Source of the DNA: Neoceratodus forsteri | Taxonomy: Eukaryota; Chordata; Ceratodontiformes; Ceratodontidae | NCBI GenBank assembly: GCA_016271365.2 | Contig: CM057455.1 | Location: 1,561,814,501-1,561,878,500, forward strand | Direction: 5' to 3' | DNA length: 64,000 nucleotides | Part shown: piece by piece, positions 20,521 to 33,613 of the stretch | How positions within the stretch are numbered: position 1 is the first letter of the stretch | How the letters are laid out: each line of letters starts with the position of its first letter | The notes under the pieces: generated by a model | What the model was told of the DNA's origin: nothing | What the model saw: the letters and a program-made list of their open reading frames with translations, nothing else | Databases searched by the model: none | Translations under genes and position numbers: made by a program

Positions 20521-22934
20521 TCTCATGCAGAGCTGCCCTGGAAATGGACATGTTCAGGGAAGTGTTTTGAATACTTAATAAAATATTGATCAACCTCTAT
20601 CAAGAAAATGTTACTCACATTTGTGGTGACCACACTTACAGGTCTAAGAGTTTTCTCACATATTAGGGAGTCAGACCCACTTAACATTGTTTCATGGCTT
20701 TAACTCTTTACATCTGCACTAGATCACTCTTACATTGGTAAGAGTGATTGGTCTGTCCAGAATTAATAAAGAGGAGCATTCATGAACCATGTCCATTACA
20801 GTTAGAAAGCCCATGAAAAGCTTTTAAATGAAATACTGGGCTTACCTGTAGCTGGAAGTAGTCCAGAGATCTTGACAGTTTTGTCAACCCCATATCAATA
20901 CGACATTGCCACCATTTGTAGAACCTTGTGAAGTCACTGATAATCAAGCTGTGGCTAACCACATTGTAGTCAAGCGCAGTGCAAAAGCTCTCAAATTGTG
21001 GCCCTGTAGTGTCAATACAGGGTAGACTTAATCTTCCATATCTCTGGACTGCCTCCAGCTATAACAGAGGAGCCCACATTTTCATTAAAAATACATTTTT
21101 ATGAACGTTCAAACTATGATGGCACTATACATCAATGATAAAAACTTGTGTCTGTTATGAACAGCATGCTTAAGACACCCTGAGGTTTGGTAACATCACT
21201 CGACCACTGATGTCACAGAACCCCTTGGTGTCCTAACAGTGCTGTTCTCTCTTTCTTGCAATTAAACTTTATTCAGTTTTCAAATGTCTTCTACATACAG
21301 ACCATACATAACATTAACTAACAAACAGCTAAACAAATTAAAAGATAATATACAAAAATAATAAGGAATTAAATACTACACTTGGGTGAAGAAAGAATGA
21401 GAAGTATCAAATTGAAAGGACTTAGAGAGAAAGAGATAAATAGGGAGGTATACTATTTTGCCTGAGCTTATGGCGCATTGGATCTATATCACTTGCTATT
21501 GTCTCCATCCTGCACCAGTCTTTACCACTGGAATAGAATACATTTATCAGATGTCGGACATGACATATTTAACTCAGCTCTGCAAGATGCTGTTGAATTA
21601 GTGTGTTAGGCCTCTGTGGTACTGTTTGTGTTAAAAGCACTGGGCACTTACTGTGAAAGGTAAATTTCATTCATTCCAAGGGAGGGATTGTTTGAACTAT
21701 TGGAGGCCCAGGGCTTGTACTGTGCAGGACTCAGAATGTGACCCTGTGTGGGAGCGGGTACAACTGGGGTGAGTGGGCCAATGGGCTGTATGGCAAGTGG
21801 CTAAGGGTGGTAGGCCTAGACGGATTGTGGAGGCCCAGTGCAGCCACTAAGTTATAGCTTATTGGGACCATGGCCACTGATGGGAAGACTGTCAAGAGAC
21901 AGATACAATCCAGTATGGGTCATGTAGTTCTTGAGGCCATAGTCAACCTGCATATAACAAGAGGCCTGGCCAAGTGTCTTGGTATAAAGAAGCATACAAA
22001 TACCTGTTGCCCAAAGGGCCATTTGTTATAATATTAGAAAAGATGGAAATACTTTTTTGAAATTTAAGTACAGCTACAGCCTTTTCTATCATGAATGAAA
22101 CTGAGGTGTGGTGTTTGATTTATTGGTGGTGGCAGTGATAGCAGGGTCTGGGGAAAAAAAAGGGTGAGAGATATGTGTGGATAATGGTACCTTTTACACA
22201 TAACATGCAACAACTATCACTCACGTTGCTATTGTAAACCCTCCATCCCGCTGTCAAGCGATATCCAGCAGGGGCGTAGTTTTTTTTTTTTTATAGGGGG
22301 GTAACAAAAAAGTCCTGGTTTTCACATATCACAACATTGAAGAGGCTGGGGGTCTGGGGACTCAGGAGCCATAGGGTATAAAATGTGTTGTGGTATATTC
22401 TAGGTCTAAATTACAGCAAATCCTGGGACGGCAGTCTGTCTACTTTGTGCCTCTAGTCCTCATCTCTCTTCCTGCCTTTTGCCACCTTGGGGCTTCTAGC
22501 ATTCTGCACTTACTAGAGTCAACAGAGGACACTAGTGCCACTGCTGTGGCCTGCCCAGTGCTGGCTGGAGCCACTGCCAGCCAACCACATGTTGACTCCT
22601 CTCTGTATACATCCAGTTTCTCATTCCCCCAGCATCTCCCCCCATAAAGTGTGCACTTCATGTAGCACTAGCAGGCTATCCTCATGAATTGGAAGGAAAT
22701 GTACCAGCACAGCAGTTAGTAAATAGGCCAACACAACAGCTGCTTTAATCATCAATCCTTTCCTTACTAACTACTAGCATCAAGCAAGAAGCACCTGATG
22801 TGGAACACCACACCACACAGAACTCCATGTCTCTTCCGGTCCATCTCTGGTTTATTCTGTGTTTGTTTTCCTTATCTTACTTACTGGCCATACAGCATCC
22901 CCTTGTATGGCATTTGGGGACCAGCAGTTATGGT
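20521..22934. other. unassigned DNA
   Basis: No gene recognised. At 21245-21290 the minus strand carries 'gaataaagtttaattgc', a possible retroelement polyadenylation signal and tail. A T12 run at 22280 follows 'aggggcgtag'. Confidence 0.4.
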
Positions 22935-23020
22935 AGGAGCCCAAACCCAGTGCAAGACTACAACCTATGACCATCTGGCCCAGAGGCAGATGTGCTACCA
23001 ACTGATTTGAACCATGCTGG
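22935..23020 (-). mobile_element. tRNA-derived SINE, head fragment
   Basis: Shares 'ctggcccagaggca' and 'tgctaccaactga' with the SINE at 7258-7510 and retains the A-box region on the minus strand. The B-box region is degraded. Confidence 0.55.
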
Positions 23021-25186
23021 CATTACATTTAAAATTGAAACAGCTATGGCAGCACATTCAAACATTACACTGCACAAACTAATTTTGTCTTGTCAACTAC
23101 GTTACTGAGTGCAGAGCTGGCAGTCTGCAGAGCAAGAGCAATATTGGAAGCAGCAATTTCTGAGGCACGAACCAGTTTGCCCATGTTCATAAATGCATGC
23201 CCATGATGTCCTGAGCACATACTAATAAAAGCACCCCAACCCCTGCCACTCTTCTCTTCCTGGTCACATAAGGAGCATACAGTATATCTCCATACTCAGG
23301 ATGGAGGAGGTGGGTCTGGCTAGGTTAAACTCTGTCGGGGGGGAATAATCCTATAAGGTTGAGAGTAGAGGGAGGTAGGATGCAAGGGATAGGGCCAGAG
23401 CCTGACATGAAGGGGGGAGGAAACAGAGAGGAAATAAAATGCAGATTATAAACACATAAATTATTGATTGCCCTTACTTTAAAGAATTTCCTTTTCTTTT
23501 TTTTTTTTTCTAATATTATTTTTTCCCAGTCTTGCACAGCCACTTCCTTCCTTCCCGGCACCCAACCCATTACCCACTATCCGTAACTTCCTGAGGGGTA
23601 GGTCCTCAGGTTCCCCACAGACATACCCCCATGGTGGGGTCAGATGGCAGAGGGCTGTCCACCCCCTGAAGCACAATTCAGAACCCCCTTCCCCTGGGAG
23701 ACTGCAAGTGGTGCAAGATCTGTGCCATGATTGGGAAATCATCCTGCAGCTGCTGCAGGTATTTCCTTGTTCTGTTCCCCTGACCCCCTCCTCCTCCCCC
23801 CCCATGTCGGGCCACATCTCAACAGACCTCACTTGCTCTAGCATGCCTCTGCAAGAGTGTCAAGTTCCCTGGCTCATTGTTGGGGTCACTAGAAGTAGAA
23901 GAGATCCCCATCCCTCTCTAGCTGTGAACACTACATCACTGCAGCACCCCCCCCCAGCCCTTGAGATAATCAGCAAATTCTACTGCAGGTGTGCAATCAT
24001 GAGTTGTCAACATCCCTTTAAAGGATTTCTGGAAAAAGAAAACAAACTTTGCTGATATATTGTGTTCTGGTGGGAATGGGCAAGCAGGTAAAAGTGACAA
24101 AAGCTATGATGGCAAGCAGCAGCTTTGACTATCCAAGTTTGAGAATGAGCATAAGTCATCAGAGGGTTGGCCATGGGAGGAGAACTGGGCATCAGGAGAC
24201 TGTTCTTCTCCTCTGGGGATAGAGTGGTGTGGCACAACTGTCCCCTAGTGGAAGCTAAGAGCACCAAGCAACAGAGGAGTGGCAGGTACCAGAGGGCCTT
24301 GGATGGGTGCTTGAGTGATGCCACCACTGACGCCATTGCACAGCACTTCTGTGTGCCACAAGTAGGGGGACAAGAAAACAAGGGGAACAAAGGAAACATC
24401 CTTGCTGGCAAGATGATCACTGACCCTCACAGGCCTAGCACCAGGTGACTTGGGCATGGATGCTGGATCCTTGACCTGGCAACTTGAGTGCACTCCCTAC
24501 CACCCTGCCTCAGGGAGTAAGCCATGGGAACAAGGTCCACTAAGTCCCAATAGAATCCAAGGTGACAGGGTTGGGGGGGGGGGCATGTGATGGGAGCCAT
24601 GCCAAAAGTGAGAAAAAGGACCAACTGGAAAAAAGTGACTTACAAGTTATGTGGGAAGGATACTGACAAAATACTGTATACTGTGTGTGGTTACAGCTGG
24701 GTTACAAACCATGAGTATCCTAAAATTTTGGGGGGAAGTCAGTTCCCCAGGAATGTCATGTAACATAGAAACACAGAAAAGTGATGGCATAGGCAGTAGG
24801 GTTTGATCAAACTCCAGTTCTCAGAATCTGATTTACTTGGATTCAGTTCTTATATTTTTTCTTTTTCTTTAGAATTGTTCACATTCAAGAGCAAACATAT
24901 TAAATCTGAAAAATGAATTACAGTCCTGGTCAGAGTCCAGTACTGCATCTAACAATTAAACTGCCCTCTACACAGTAGAACACTGCAAAAGCATGTGGAA
25001 AAGCAAAGGCCTCCCCTACTCTTGTTCACCCTCAACTCTCCTTTAGCTTGGCTGCAGGAGAGCAGAAAACACAAAAATGCAATCCAGCCATCTCCCTTAC
25101 TAGGTCTGTGCAAAGTTGGTTTTGGTACAGGTGTGTTTGGATTTGCACAAAGCCAAGAAACCATCACACCAAACAGAAACCATATA
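23021..25186. other. unassigned DNA
   Basis: No recognisable gene. The part 24290-24610 weakly resembles 43230-43560 (a shared 'cctcacaggcc..gcacc.ggtgact' stretch), which suggests a decayed dispersed repeat. Confidence 0.35.
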
Positions 25187-25482
25187 CAATACAGTCCAGA
25201 GCACAGTGAGGTGACAAAAAATACCAATTTATTCACTGTGCAGTGTGCAAAAATCACAAAAGTTCAACCTGTGCAAAAGCTGAAAGCTCACAAATAGACT
25301 GGTGCAGCTGGAGGTGCTTGCCACTCACCCCAGTCCTTTAACATAAACAAGTCTTTGTCAGGGAACATGGATACTACAGGAGAGGTACCTTGTCAGCTTT
25401 TGCACAGTTTGTACTTTTGAGATTTTGTACAGTGAATAAATTGGAATTTTTTGTAGCTCACTGTGATCTGGACTGTATATGG
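25187..25482. repeat. ~100-bp-arm inverted repeat
   Basis: The left arm 25187-25290 (accatatacaatacagtcca ... ttcactgtgcagtgtgcaa ... gcaaaagctga) pairs with the right arm 25388-25482 (gtcagcttttgcacagttt ... actgtatatggt). Arms are ~80-85% complementary with a ~95-bp loop containing 'tctttgtcaggga'. 'ctggactgtatatggttt' is repeated once more just outside, at about 25497-25516. It could be a foldback element or paired inverted ends of a Penelope-like element. Confidence 0.7.
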
Positions 25483-25516
25483 TTTCCATTAAGGTCTGGA
25501 CTGTATATGGTTTTCT

Positions 25517-27839
25517 TTTAGTGCAACAGATTCTTGGTTGTGTATGTGTAGCATAAGAGATAGGCGTCTCTCTTCTGTCTGTGTCAGCCTTGCACTGTGT
25601 GTGTGTCACAGTCTCACAACCCTGGACACTGATTTTTTATCTGAGCCTCCCCTTCCCATCTTTGCAGCAACTGTTCCAGTTTGCCTCTACCGGGACTGCT
25701 GGCCTGACCCTTCCCGATTCAGCGACTGCATATTCACGGAGCCAGCAGCAGTGTAGCCAGAGTCACCACCACACTATTAGCCATCCCAGTCCCCCTTCCT
25801 TGAGGCTGAGCAGACAGTCCAGATTCCAGAAAGACTTCATCCCACACTATGGTCAACAACCATTAGCATGATTCTGTCCTGGCCCACACTTGTCTGACTT
25901 TGGCGGCAGCAAATGCACTCTCCCAGCCTGGCCATCACTGTCACCGATTGTCCCAGTGTGAGATGGCTAAATGGTGCCAGTTGGACAAAATCCTGGCCCT
26001 GAGTAAAATCACTACTGAACCTTATGTTGTTTGAATAAGGTGGCACCTGGGTGTTCACCCAGGGGTTTTGTACAAAGGGCCACCACTTTTACTTATCACT
26101 ACTCTCACACCAGTGGGAAAGTCAGTTACAGTGATGGCAGCCAAGGAGTGTGCTTTTGCTGCCACCTAAGTCGGATGAGTGTGGACCATGTTATGGAAAA
26201 GGGTCTTTAAAATGGCCTCTCCTTTCCATCTCTAGAAGGTTGGCACCTCTCATTCTGTAACCCCCTTTTTCTTTCCGTGTACTGTTTTAGCTCCCTCTCC
26301 TCCCGTTCTCTCCATTCTGTTGGTTTCCACAGCTTTTGAATCACTGTGTTATGACCTTGGCATGTCAAGCAGCTTGCCTTACCAACTTTCTCCATTCACC
26401 TCCCTTCATTCTGAAATGTTATTTCCCTTTTCCTCACTCCCTTCCTGTACTTCTTCCCATTTTTTTTCAAATACCTCTTTTCTGTGATGTCCTAGTGCAT
26501 ACCTGCTGCCCCTCCCCCAGTCAGCCTTTCTCATTTATATTTCAAAAAATTAAATGAGACAGCAGCAGTGTTTAGACATTTGCAATATTTAGTTTCTCTG
26601 CAAATCATTTATTTTAAACAAAAATATGTTTATAAATGACAAAGCACTCTTTCCTTACTAATGCAGTCCAGAGTGGCACTGGGGGGTCACTGGTCGGGGG
26701 GGGCTGACTTAGCTGAGTGCTTGAGTGGGCTTGCACATTGCCACTCTCATGTTCCTCCTCCTGAATCCAGCTGTTCCTGTTCTCTGGGCCTGATGGCAGG
26801 TGTTCTGTATTTTTATGTGCTTTTTATTTATATTTATGTACTTTTTCTTTTACCATAATGGCTTGTAGCCAAACAATAAACTTTCAACCAACGAACCTTC
26901 CTAACTTACAATTTGATGGGTGTTTTTTGAGTCTGGGGTTAAAGATTCTTGCGGTCTTGCCTTGTGCTAGCTGCACTCCTGAAGACCCAGCCATGTCAAT
27001 ACTTTGTCCAAAATGAGATACAAGTTGGTCTGGAGTGTGACATTGCACAGTAAGGTGTGTTTAATGGGCATACACACCCACAATGTGGAGTAATGATCGA
27101 ACAACTTTCTAGCTGAAAGCTAGTTGTATGGTAAACTTTTGACTTACATTTGTAGTTATTTTGGCCATTTGCACTCTCTGTCCCTGAGGGACTACCACTT
27201 TGTTAGGGTATCATGATGGCAAAGGAACCCTCTCGAGGAGGGTTCCACCCCTAGAGGTGCAATGGGAACATGAGTTCTTTGGCTAAAGGTACTTTTGGAA
27301 GGAGCTCAACAGAACTGTGCAGTAGGAGCTGCAAATGCAAAAGAGCAATTTGATGGCAAAGACAGCTGCTACCTGAAGATGAGTAATAACAGACTGAGGC
27401 ATGACTTTCAGAGAAGAGAGAGGGAATGGCAAGATTGTTGAAAGATATGGCCACTATCCAACCCCAACTCACAGCAGAAATTCTAATACTGGGTAAATGG
27501 TACTAGATAACTACTTTATGGCCTTTGGCTTTCAGGAGAGAGAGAGAGACAAACGCTGGTGCAGGAAATCTCTAGGGATCCATGGCTTTAGCTGCCATCC
27601 CTTGGCATGGGCACTATTTTTAAGCTCATTGTGTTAGTTTAGAATTCCAATACAGAAGAAAATTATGGAAGGATACCTCTCGCTCAATTCCTTTAATGAG
27701 ACAATGTTGTAGGAGTATTGTCAGTAGGTCTCAGACCCAAAGAATGCACCTCAAGGAAGGAGGCCCTCCACCCAAAATTTGGACTGATGAGAGAGTGACT
27801 GCTGAAAGGCAAGCACCCTGGTCAAGTTTCAGGGTTTAG
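25517..27839. other. unassigned DNA
   Basis: No domain recognised. At 26790-26890 an AT-rich stretch ends 'aataaactttcaaccaacga' and may be the 3' end of a LINE on the plus strand. A short hairpin (ggaaccct / agggttcc) lies at 27224-27246. Confidence 0.4.
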
Positions 27840-28673
27840 ACTCAGAGAATCCCAGCTGCTTACCTCTGATCAGGTGAGGAACCTTGGTGTTATTTTTGAC
27901 TGCTGCTTGACCCTGAAACCACAGGTGTCAGCCATGGTCAAGACCTCATTTTACCATCTGAGGAATATTGCCAGGGTGAATCACCTGATACCCCTGGCTG
28001 ATTTGCTGACACTAGTGCTCACTTTTGTGACATTGTGCCTGGATTACTGCAATGCCCTCTACCTGGGGATAGCAGGGGTAGATACGCATTGCCTGCAGCT
28101 AGTGCAGAATGCTGCTGCCAGGTTGTTGACCGGACTGTCTAGATCTTGTCATATTACACCTGTTTTGTGCTATATCTGCACTGGCTGCTGGTTAGGTGGC
28201 AGATCTCCTTCAAGGTCAGTTTGCTGACCTACAAGGTCCTACACAGACAGGGGCCGAGTTACCTGCCAGATCTCCTGTGTTCCTACTGGCCCACCTACTC
28301 CTTGTGCTCCACCAATGAGGGTCTTTTGGGAATTCCTAGGACTCACCTTAATCCATCTGGAGCTCGCACTTTTGTATCAGTTGCCCCTGTCCAGTGGAAT
28401 TCCCTCCCTCATCACATGCAGGAGAGTCAGACTATAGACATTTTCAGGAGGGAGCTAAAAATGTTTTTATTTAATCAAGCTTTTATACTGTAACCAATTA
28501 ATATACCTGTTTTTAATGATTATTTATGTATATGTTAGTTTATGCTGTTCGACTAAATTACTATTTTTAAAATACGTCACTTTGCAAAGCACATTGAGTC
28601 ACAATCTGAGAAATGCACTTAGTTGAATAAAGCTGATTGCTTGATTGTTTGATTGATTGATTGATTGATTGAA
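27840..28673 (+). mobile_element. L2 LINE, 3' end with (tgatt)n tail
   Basis: Plus-strand translation follows the C-terminal third of L2 ORF2: VRNLGVIFDCCLTLKPQV, FYHLRNIARVNHLIPLADLL, LDYCNALYLGI, CLQLVQNAAARLLTG. After a frameshift near 28150 it continues with VRWQISFKVSLLTYKVLH, PSYLPDLL, APVQWNSLPHHM and FRRELKMFLFNQAF. A short 3' UTR ('gcacattgagtcaca') and the tail (tgatt)n at 28636-28673 follow. The RT core is absent (5' truncation). It is the same family as the L2 at 37636-39888. Confidence 0.9.
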
Positions 28674-30070
28674 TCGAGACTGTGGGGAGGCCTAACCTTC
28701 ACTGGAAACTGCAGAAAGGAGATACAGAAGGAGACTAGGTGAACATTAGGAAAATGCAGGGTGAATAGCTTTTGGAGGGCTGTCAATGTGGTCTGCACAG
28801 CTAAAGGAATCCATGTGGGTTTAGGGCCCCATCCTCCCTTAACTAAAGTCATAAATACTACACCATGAAATGTCACTGACAGAGGGTCTGCATGGCTGAA
28901 GCTTCCCCCTGAATGGTGGACCTTCCCACCATCTTGTGGGACTTCTGAGAGGAGCTGCTGGAGATGAGCAGCATGAAAAAGACTCTTGCCCAACACTTGT
29001 GATGAAGAACTCTTCCTTAAGATGTGGACTTTAACAGGAGTGAGTGAGCCTGACTAATAATGGTCATTATGAATTTGTTCATAGAGCCTGAGGGAATGAT
29101 GCAGAAATGGACTGATTGGTGAGCAGTACTATAAGGCCAACTGACCAAATGCTTGTGAGCAGTATGATGGCTAACAGGCCAATTGCTTGTAAGCAGTATG
29201 ATGTGACTGACAGGCCAGTTGTTTGGCTCAGGAAGGGCTAGTATGATAAAGAATGAACTGAGTGACAAGACACTGATAACACAAATACAAATCAAAGACC
29301 ATTATCCTGGAAAACACTAAAGTACAAGCAGAAATGCAGACGCAGGAGCAGTAGACTAACCAGCTCTGTGGGAAAATGTTGAAACAGACAGAGTGGGCTA
29401 GCTGAAATGACTGAGTGAAGTGATTGCAGCAGCTGGCAGAGCAATGTGGAGTAACTGAATGCAAAGCAGGCAGATAAACTGCAGAGAAATGTTTGCAAGT
29501 TTGGTTATTAACGGCAGGTAACAGTGAAAAGATAGCAAGCATCAAGCTATAAAAAACAAGTAAAACAGCATGTGAAAACAGTCACAAAATACAGCAGCAT
29601 AACAGAGAAAGGACATAGAATCAAGCAGGCACACTGACAACACATTGCAAGTATCCACTGAGTTGCATAAGGATAAAGAGAGTATAGCTGCCCTGAAAAG
29701 AGAGAATGTAGAATGCTACAACCCGGGGAGCAACTAATTCTTACTCTGGGCTGCAGAAGGCAAAATCCAAACAGAAAGGCATCTAACAACCATAAGGTAA
29801 GCAGCAGCCATTGGTGTGTGTGTGTGTGGGGGGATGAAGCAGGTCCTCTAGCTGCAGCAAAGAAATGAAGCTTCCAAATGAGGCTGAAGGGAGATGGTTT
29901 AGGCCAGGAAGGAGGTGTGGCTGATTGCTCCTGCCCATCAAACCTCAGGCTTAACCTTTTAATTAGTAAAGGAATTCCTTGTACTCTCAGCCTGGAAAGT
30001 TTGTTTCCGCTCCAACTCCACCACCATGGTTGCAGGTTAACAGGATGAAGCAACAGTAGCAGCAGGTGAT
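28674..30070. other. unassigned DNA
   Basis: No gene recognised. Near 29100-29230 a short phrase ('gagcagtatgatg.ctgacaggccaa') is repeated about three times every ~40-45 bp. A (tg)8 tract is at 29813-29828. Confidence 0.45.
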
Positions 30071-30350
30071 AAGTGAACATATGAACATATGAATCTGCCA
30101 GCAGAAACAGGTGTCATGGTCTATCTAGCCTGCTCTAGTACGCAGCTAGCACCCCTAGTTTGTATTTACCCCACCCCCTTCCACCTTCTCTCCCCCCGGA
30201 TGTTTCTCAGCACTACCTACCCAGACACCCCCACGCCCTATCCCATGCCCTTTTGAAACTGCCCACCTTCTTACATGATATCACCTCCTCTGGTAAGGCG
30301 TTCCATTTTGACATCATCCTTTCCATGAAATAATGCCTTCTCAAGGAGAG
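30071..30350 (-). mobile_element. CR1 LINE 3' UTR fragment
   Basis: On the minus strand it resembles the CR1 3' UTR at 13780-14050. It has the 'ggcagg/ggtaaggcgttcca' region, 'cccatgcccttttgaaactg' and a terminal 'catatgttcatatgttc'. Confidence 0.65.
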
Positions 30351-31008
30351 TAAAAGCATGCCAGCAAGCTAAGAGTGGGGTGTAGGCCTCTTTGTCTACT
30401 TGGCTAGTGTGTTCATGGGAGGGTCTATTTGTACAAAGTCTAGTCAGGAGCATTTTGGTTTGTTGATCATTTTGAAGTGCTGTAATGAAATCTAAAATAT
30501 AACTGGACATTGGCCACATAATTTTTTAATATTATATTTTATCATTTGTCAATTATAAATATTAGCTCAGTGTATTGAATCTTAGCATTGTCAGTTTCAA
30601 CAAACAACAGTTCTACGTCTATATGTCACAGTTTCTTTAGATCGTGAGACAGGCAGCAGAGGGGACAGAACAATTTGCCATGTGAAGTGTGCAGCATTGT
30701 TTGTGAACTGCATACCACAGGCATGACACAAGCACAATACAGTATCTTTCCTTGCCAGTTATACTGCTTTTCTATCTTGCTCCAAGTTCCAGGTGTTTGC
30801 CAAAGATGAGCAGAACTTATGTCAAATCTGTTACACAGTTATTCTAATAACATTTACCTACTATACAGTTACATCTGGGAAGAGAAGAGTTACAGGGAAA
30901 GTTTTACAGTTATCTCTTTTTTTGGATTCTATTGTTCTTTAGCCTTTTTTGCATCAGTATGTGTATAAGATTTTTGACTAAATTACAGTTTCCCACTCAA
31001 GGTACAAC
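30351..31008. other. unassigned DNA
   Basis: No feature recognised. Confidence 0.4.
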
Positions 31009-31038
31009 GTGTGTGTGTGAGTGTGTGTATATGTGAGT

Positions 31039-31077
<39 letters not shown>

Positions 31078-31091
31078 TGTGTGTGTGTGTT
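31009..31091. repeat. (GT)n microsatellite
   Basis: An interrupted GT run of ~80 bp with a few GA/TA breaks. It directly borders copy 1 of the palindrome-rich dispersed family. Confidence 0.95.
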
Positions 31092-32106
31092 ATAGAGGCA
31101 TGGTAGCCACCCCTGCAGTTAGGGTTGAGTAGGGTGTTTAATGCTAAACCTCTAACTTTGCACCTTAATAACGTTGGCCCCATTCAGAACAACTGCATAA
31201 AAACTTTGCATGCACAGTCTAGGAGGCAAGGTCCCATGATCTGGCAAGTTTTGTGATGGCTGGATTCTGGATTCCAAGATGCAGATAGTGCACAAAGTAT
31301 AAAAAGCTGGGGTTTTGGCCATTTTTTTTTTTATTTTTTATTTTTTTTTGCTTTCACTTACAACCCAGGCAGTTTGAAATTTTTTTATGAAATTTTCAGA
31401 ATAGAATGGCCTTGCCCTAAAAAGAGGCCTTTGTTTGTTTTGGTGAAAAAATCTAAATGAGTTCCCAAAGTATAAGGATTTGAAATGATGGTTATGAGCA
31501 TGCTCAGTAGGGTCTTTCATCTGTATGTCTGATATGAAAGAGGAATTTCCTGCTCATGAAAGAAGATCGTTCATGAGCCAAAAATCTCCTTTCATAAGCC
31601 AGAATAGTTCTCTTATATGCCATCTTGTTTTTGATTTTTCTTTTTTCTGGAAAGCCAGAAAAATGATGCACTGGAGACAAAAAAAAACAGAATCTAACTA
31701 AACAAGCCTGTTTAGCCTGATTCTGGAGTTTGTTTTTTGAAAAATGACCCAGAAATATGTTTTTCAGACATTCCAAAAATCCTAAGTGGAAGGCTTAGTG
31801 AGGGCTCATATAAAAGGATGATTGTTCTTTCATGAGATCATACGAAAGAACTATAGTTCTTTCATGAGATCACACAAAAGAACTATAGTTCTTTGATGAG
31901 ATCACACAAAAAAACATTGTTCTTTTATGAGAACTCATGAAATAACATCAGTTCTTCTGTGAGGTTCTTTAAAAAAATAGGGTTCCTTCATGAGATCACT
32001 GATGTTCTTTCATATGATCCCATGAAAGAACCCTAATTTTTTAATAGGACCTGACAAAAGAACTGCAGTTGTTTCATATTATCTCACAAAAAAAAATCAT
32101 ATTTTT
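31092..32106 (+). repeat. palindrome-rich dispersed repeat, copy 1 left part
   Basis: Shared with 45910-46640 and 48600-49020. The common order is 'ttagggttgagtagggt', a 'taactttgcacctt' block, 'gcagatagtgca.aaagt', 'tttgaaatt..atgaaattttcag', 'tttggtgaaaaaat' and 'gcatgctcagta'. From 31500 it is full of near-palindromes such as 'gttctttcatatgatccc' with 'atgaaagaac'. The right part of this copy resumes at 41925. The family is not recognised. Confidence 0.75.
31844..32106 (+). repeat. 263-bp direct repeat, left copy
   Basis: About 92-93% identical to 41925-42187 and the same length. It ends 'tcatattttt' exactly where the ORF1-only L1 begins, so it behaves as a very long target-site duplication or a pre-existing tandem unit. 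Confidence 0.8.
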
Positions 32107-32479
32107 GTATATACTTTATTTTTATTGTTTTCTTAAAGAAATATTATTTTAATTACAAACAATGAAAAATCATGAAAAAGAAACATTTTGAAATAGATTA
32201 AATCAAGAGAATTTTAGCTTAATAAAGTATCCTATTTTTTAGGGGGAAATAACAAAATTTCAATATATCATTTTAAACTAGAGCTATAACAAGGCAAATA
32301 AGAAAAAAAAATGTATGTATGCTCCAAGCTATTTACGTCCCAAACAATTAGAAAATAAAAAAGAATTAATAAATCCAAAGTAATAAGATTTTTTTTTCAA
32401 GTCCCAATCTATCTAGTCCACAAGCTGTAGTAAGAAAGAAATAAAGGGGGAGAAAATGTTATTTATTCAAACTGGATGA

Positions 32480-32900
32480 TACTGTATTACTTCTATCTCC
32501 TCCTGTTCAAAATCTGAACCCAAGTCTTCAGACATCTTAATATTCTTTTCAAAAAAGAGATGTGCAGTGTCTTGATTAAAGCAACTGGAATTCCAGCTTC
32601 TTTAAACTCTGACATAATGGCTAAAAACCTTTTCCGTCTTCATTGCATTTGCAAACAGAAATCCAGATAAAAATGTATCTGGGTTCCCTCATATATCATC
32701 TGTTTCTTTTGCCTAGCCATCAGAAGAATCTGATTTCTTTCAGCCAGTGTTAAAAAAGTAATGATAATGTACCTTGCGCATGATTCTCTCTCCGGTATGT
32801 CCTTAGAAATATGTGAAGGATGAAACACAAATTCCAACATAAAAGAAGATTCCAAAGCAAAAACTGCTCTATGCACTGCTTCCACTGCCTCCTTCAACAT
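32480..32900 (-). pseudogene. L1 ORF1 C-terminal half
   Basis: RARYIII-type motif: CARYIIITFLTLAERNQILL, then ARQKKQMIYEGTQIHFYLDF. These match the end of the RRM and the C-terminal domain of L1 ORF1p. The downstream part is frameshifted near 32640. It continues the ORF1 interrupted at 41301. Confidence 0.7.
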
Positions 32901-32912
32901 GTGGCAGTGTCA

Positions 32913-32944
<32 letters not shown>

Positions 32945-33613
32945 GCTGGGAGATCAGAGGGCTGTGGGTTCAGTTCCCACATCTGGCACTTGGGGTAATA
33001 TCCCAGTACTGACACTGTAGTGCAGCATGACAGGGCTGCTGCACTTCTGAGGTGCTGTCTTTCAGATGAGACATTAAACCAAGGTCCCATCTGCCTGGAT
33101 TAGTGGTAGTTCAGGTGGATGTTAAATATCCCATGGCACTTATTGAAAAGAGTAGGAGAAGTTTTTATTAAAACAAAAAAAAAACCTTTTTTTTCCAAAA
33201 CAAAAACAAATCACACAGTCATTGTGATATCCATATTATCTACCCAATTCCAGTAACATTTTTCCACAGCTCTCTTGTTTTCTCTTCTCCCCATAATTTA
33301 CATTCATCTTGAAAAATTTTATCTACTTCATCTTGAAACTTAAAAAAAATCCTGTACAGTCAAATCCTTATTCTTCAAAAATCCTGAGCATCTGTTTTGC
33401 CATGTAGATGATTTCAAAACTGCCAAAATAACATAGACTGTATTTTTATTAAATTTTTCCCATTCTTTTGTTAACTGACCATAGATCAAAATATTGTATG
33501 TCATATTTCAAAGCTTGCATCCCCCAATAACTGGCTACTATACCCCAAAAAGGTCTAATAAAATCACAATAAAAAAATAAATGCTGCATGCTTTCATCTT
33601 TTGTCCCACAGTC

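Noticed and set aside
22262..22300. hAT-like end 'caggggcgtag'
   Set aside because: No matching inverted terminus or 8-bp duplication could be found nearby.
29700..30080. 177-codon minus-strand frame with a hydrophobic C-terminus
   Set aside because: Composition is Leu/Ser/Phe-rich without motifs or neighbours, and it overlaps no conserved element. Likely chance.
32901..32980. Possible tRNA gene on the plus strand
   Set aside because: Same reasoning: a tRNA-like promoter followed by a SINE body, with no complete cloverleaf.
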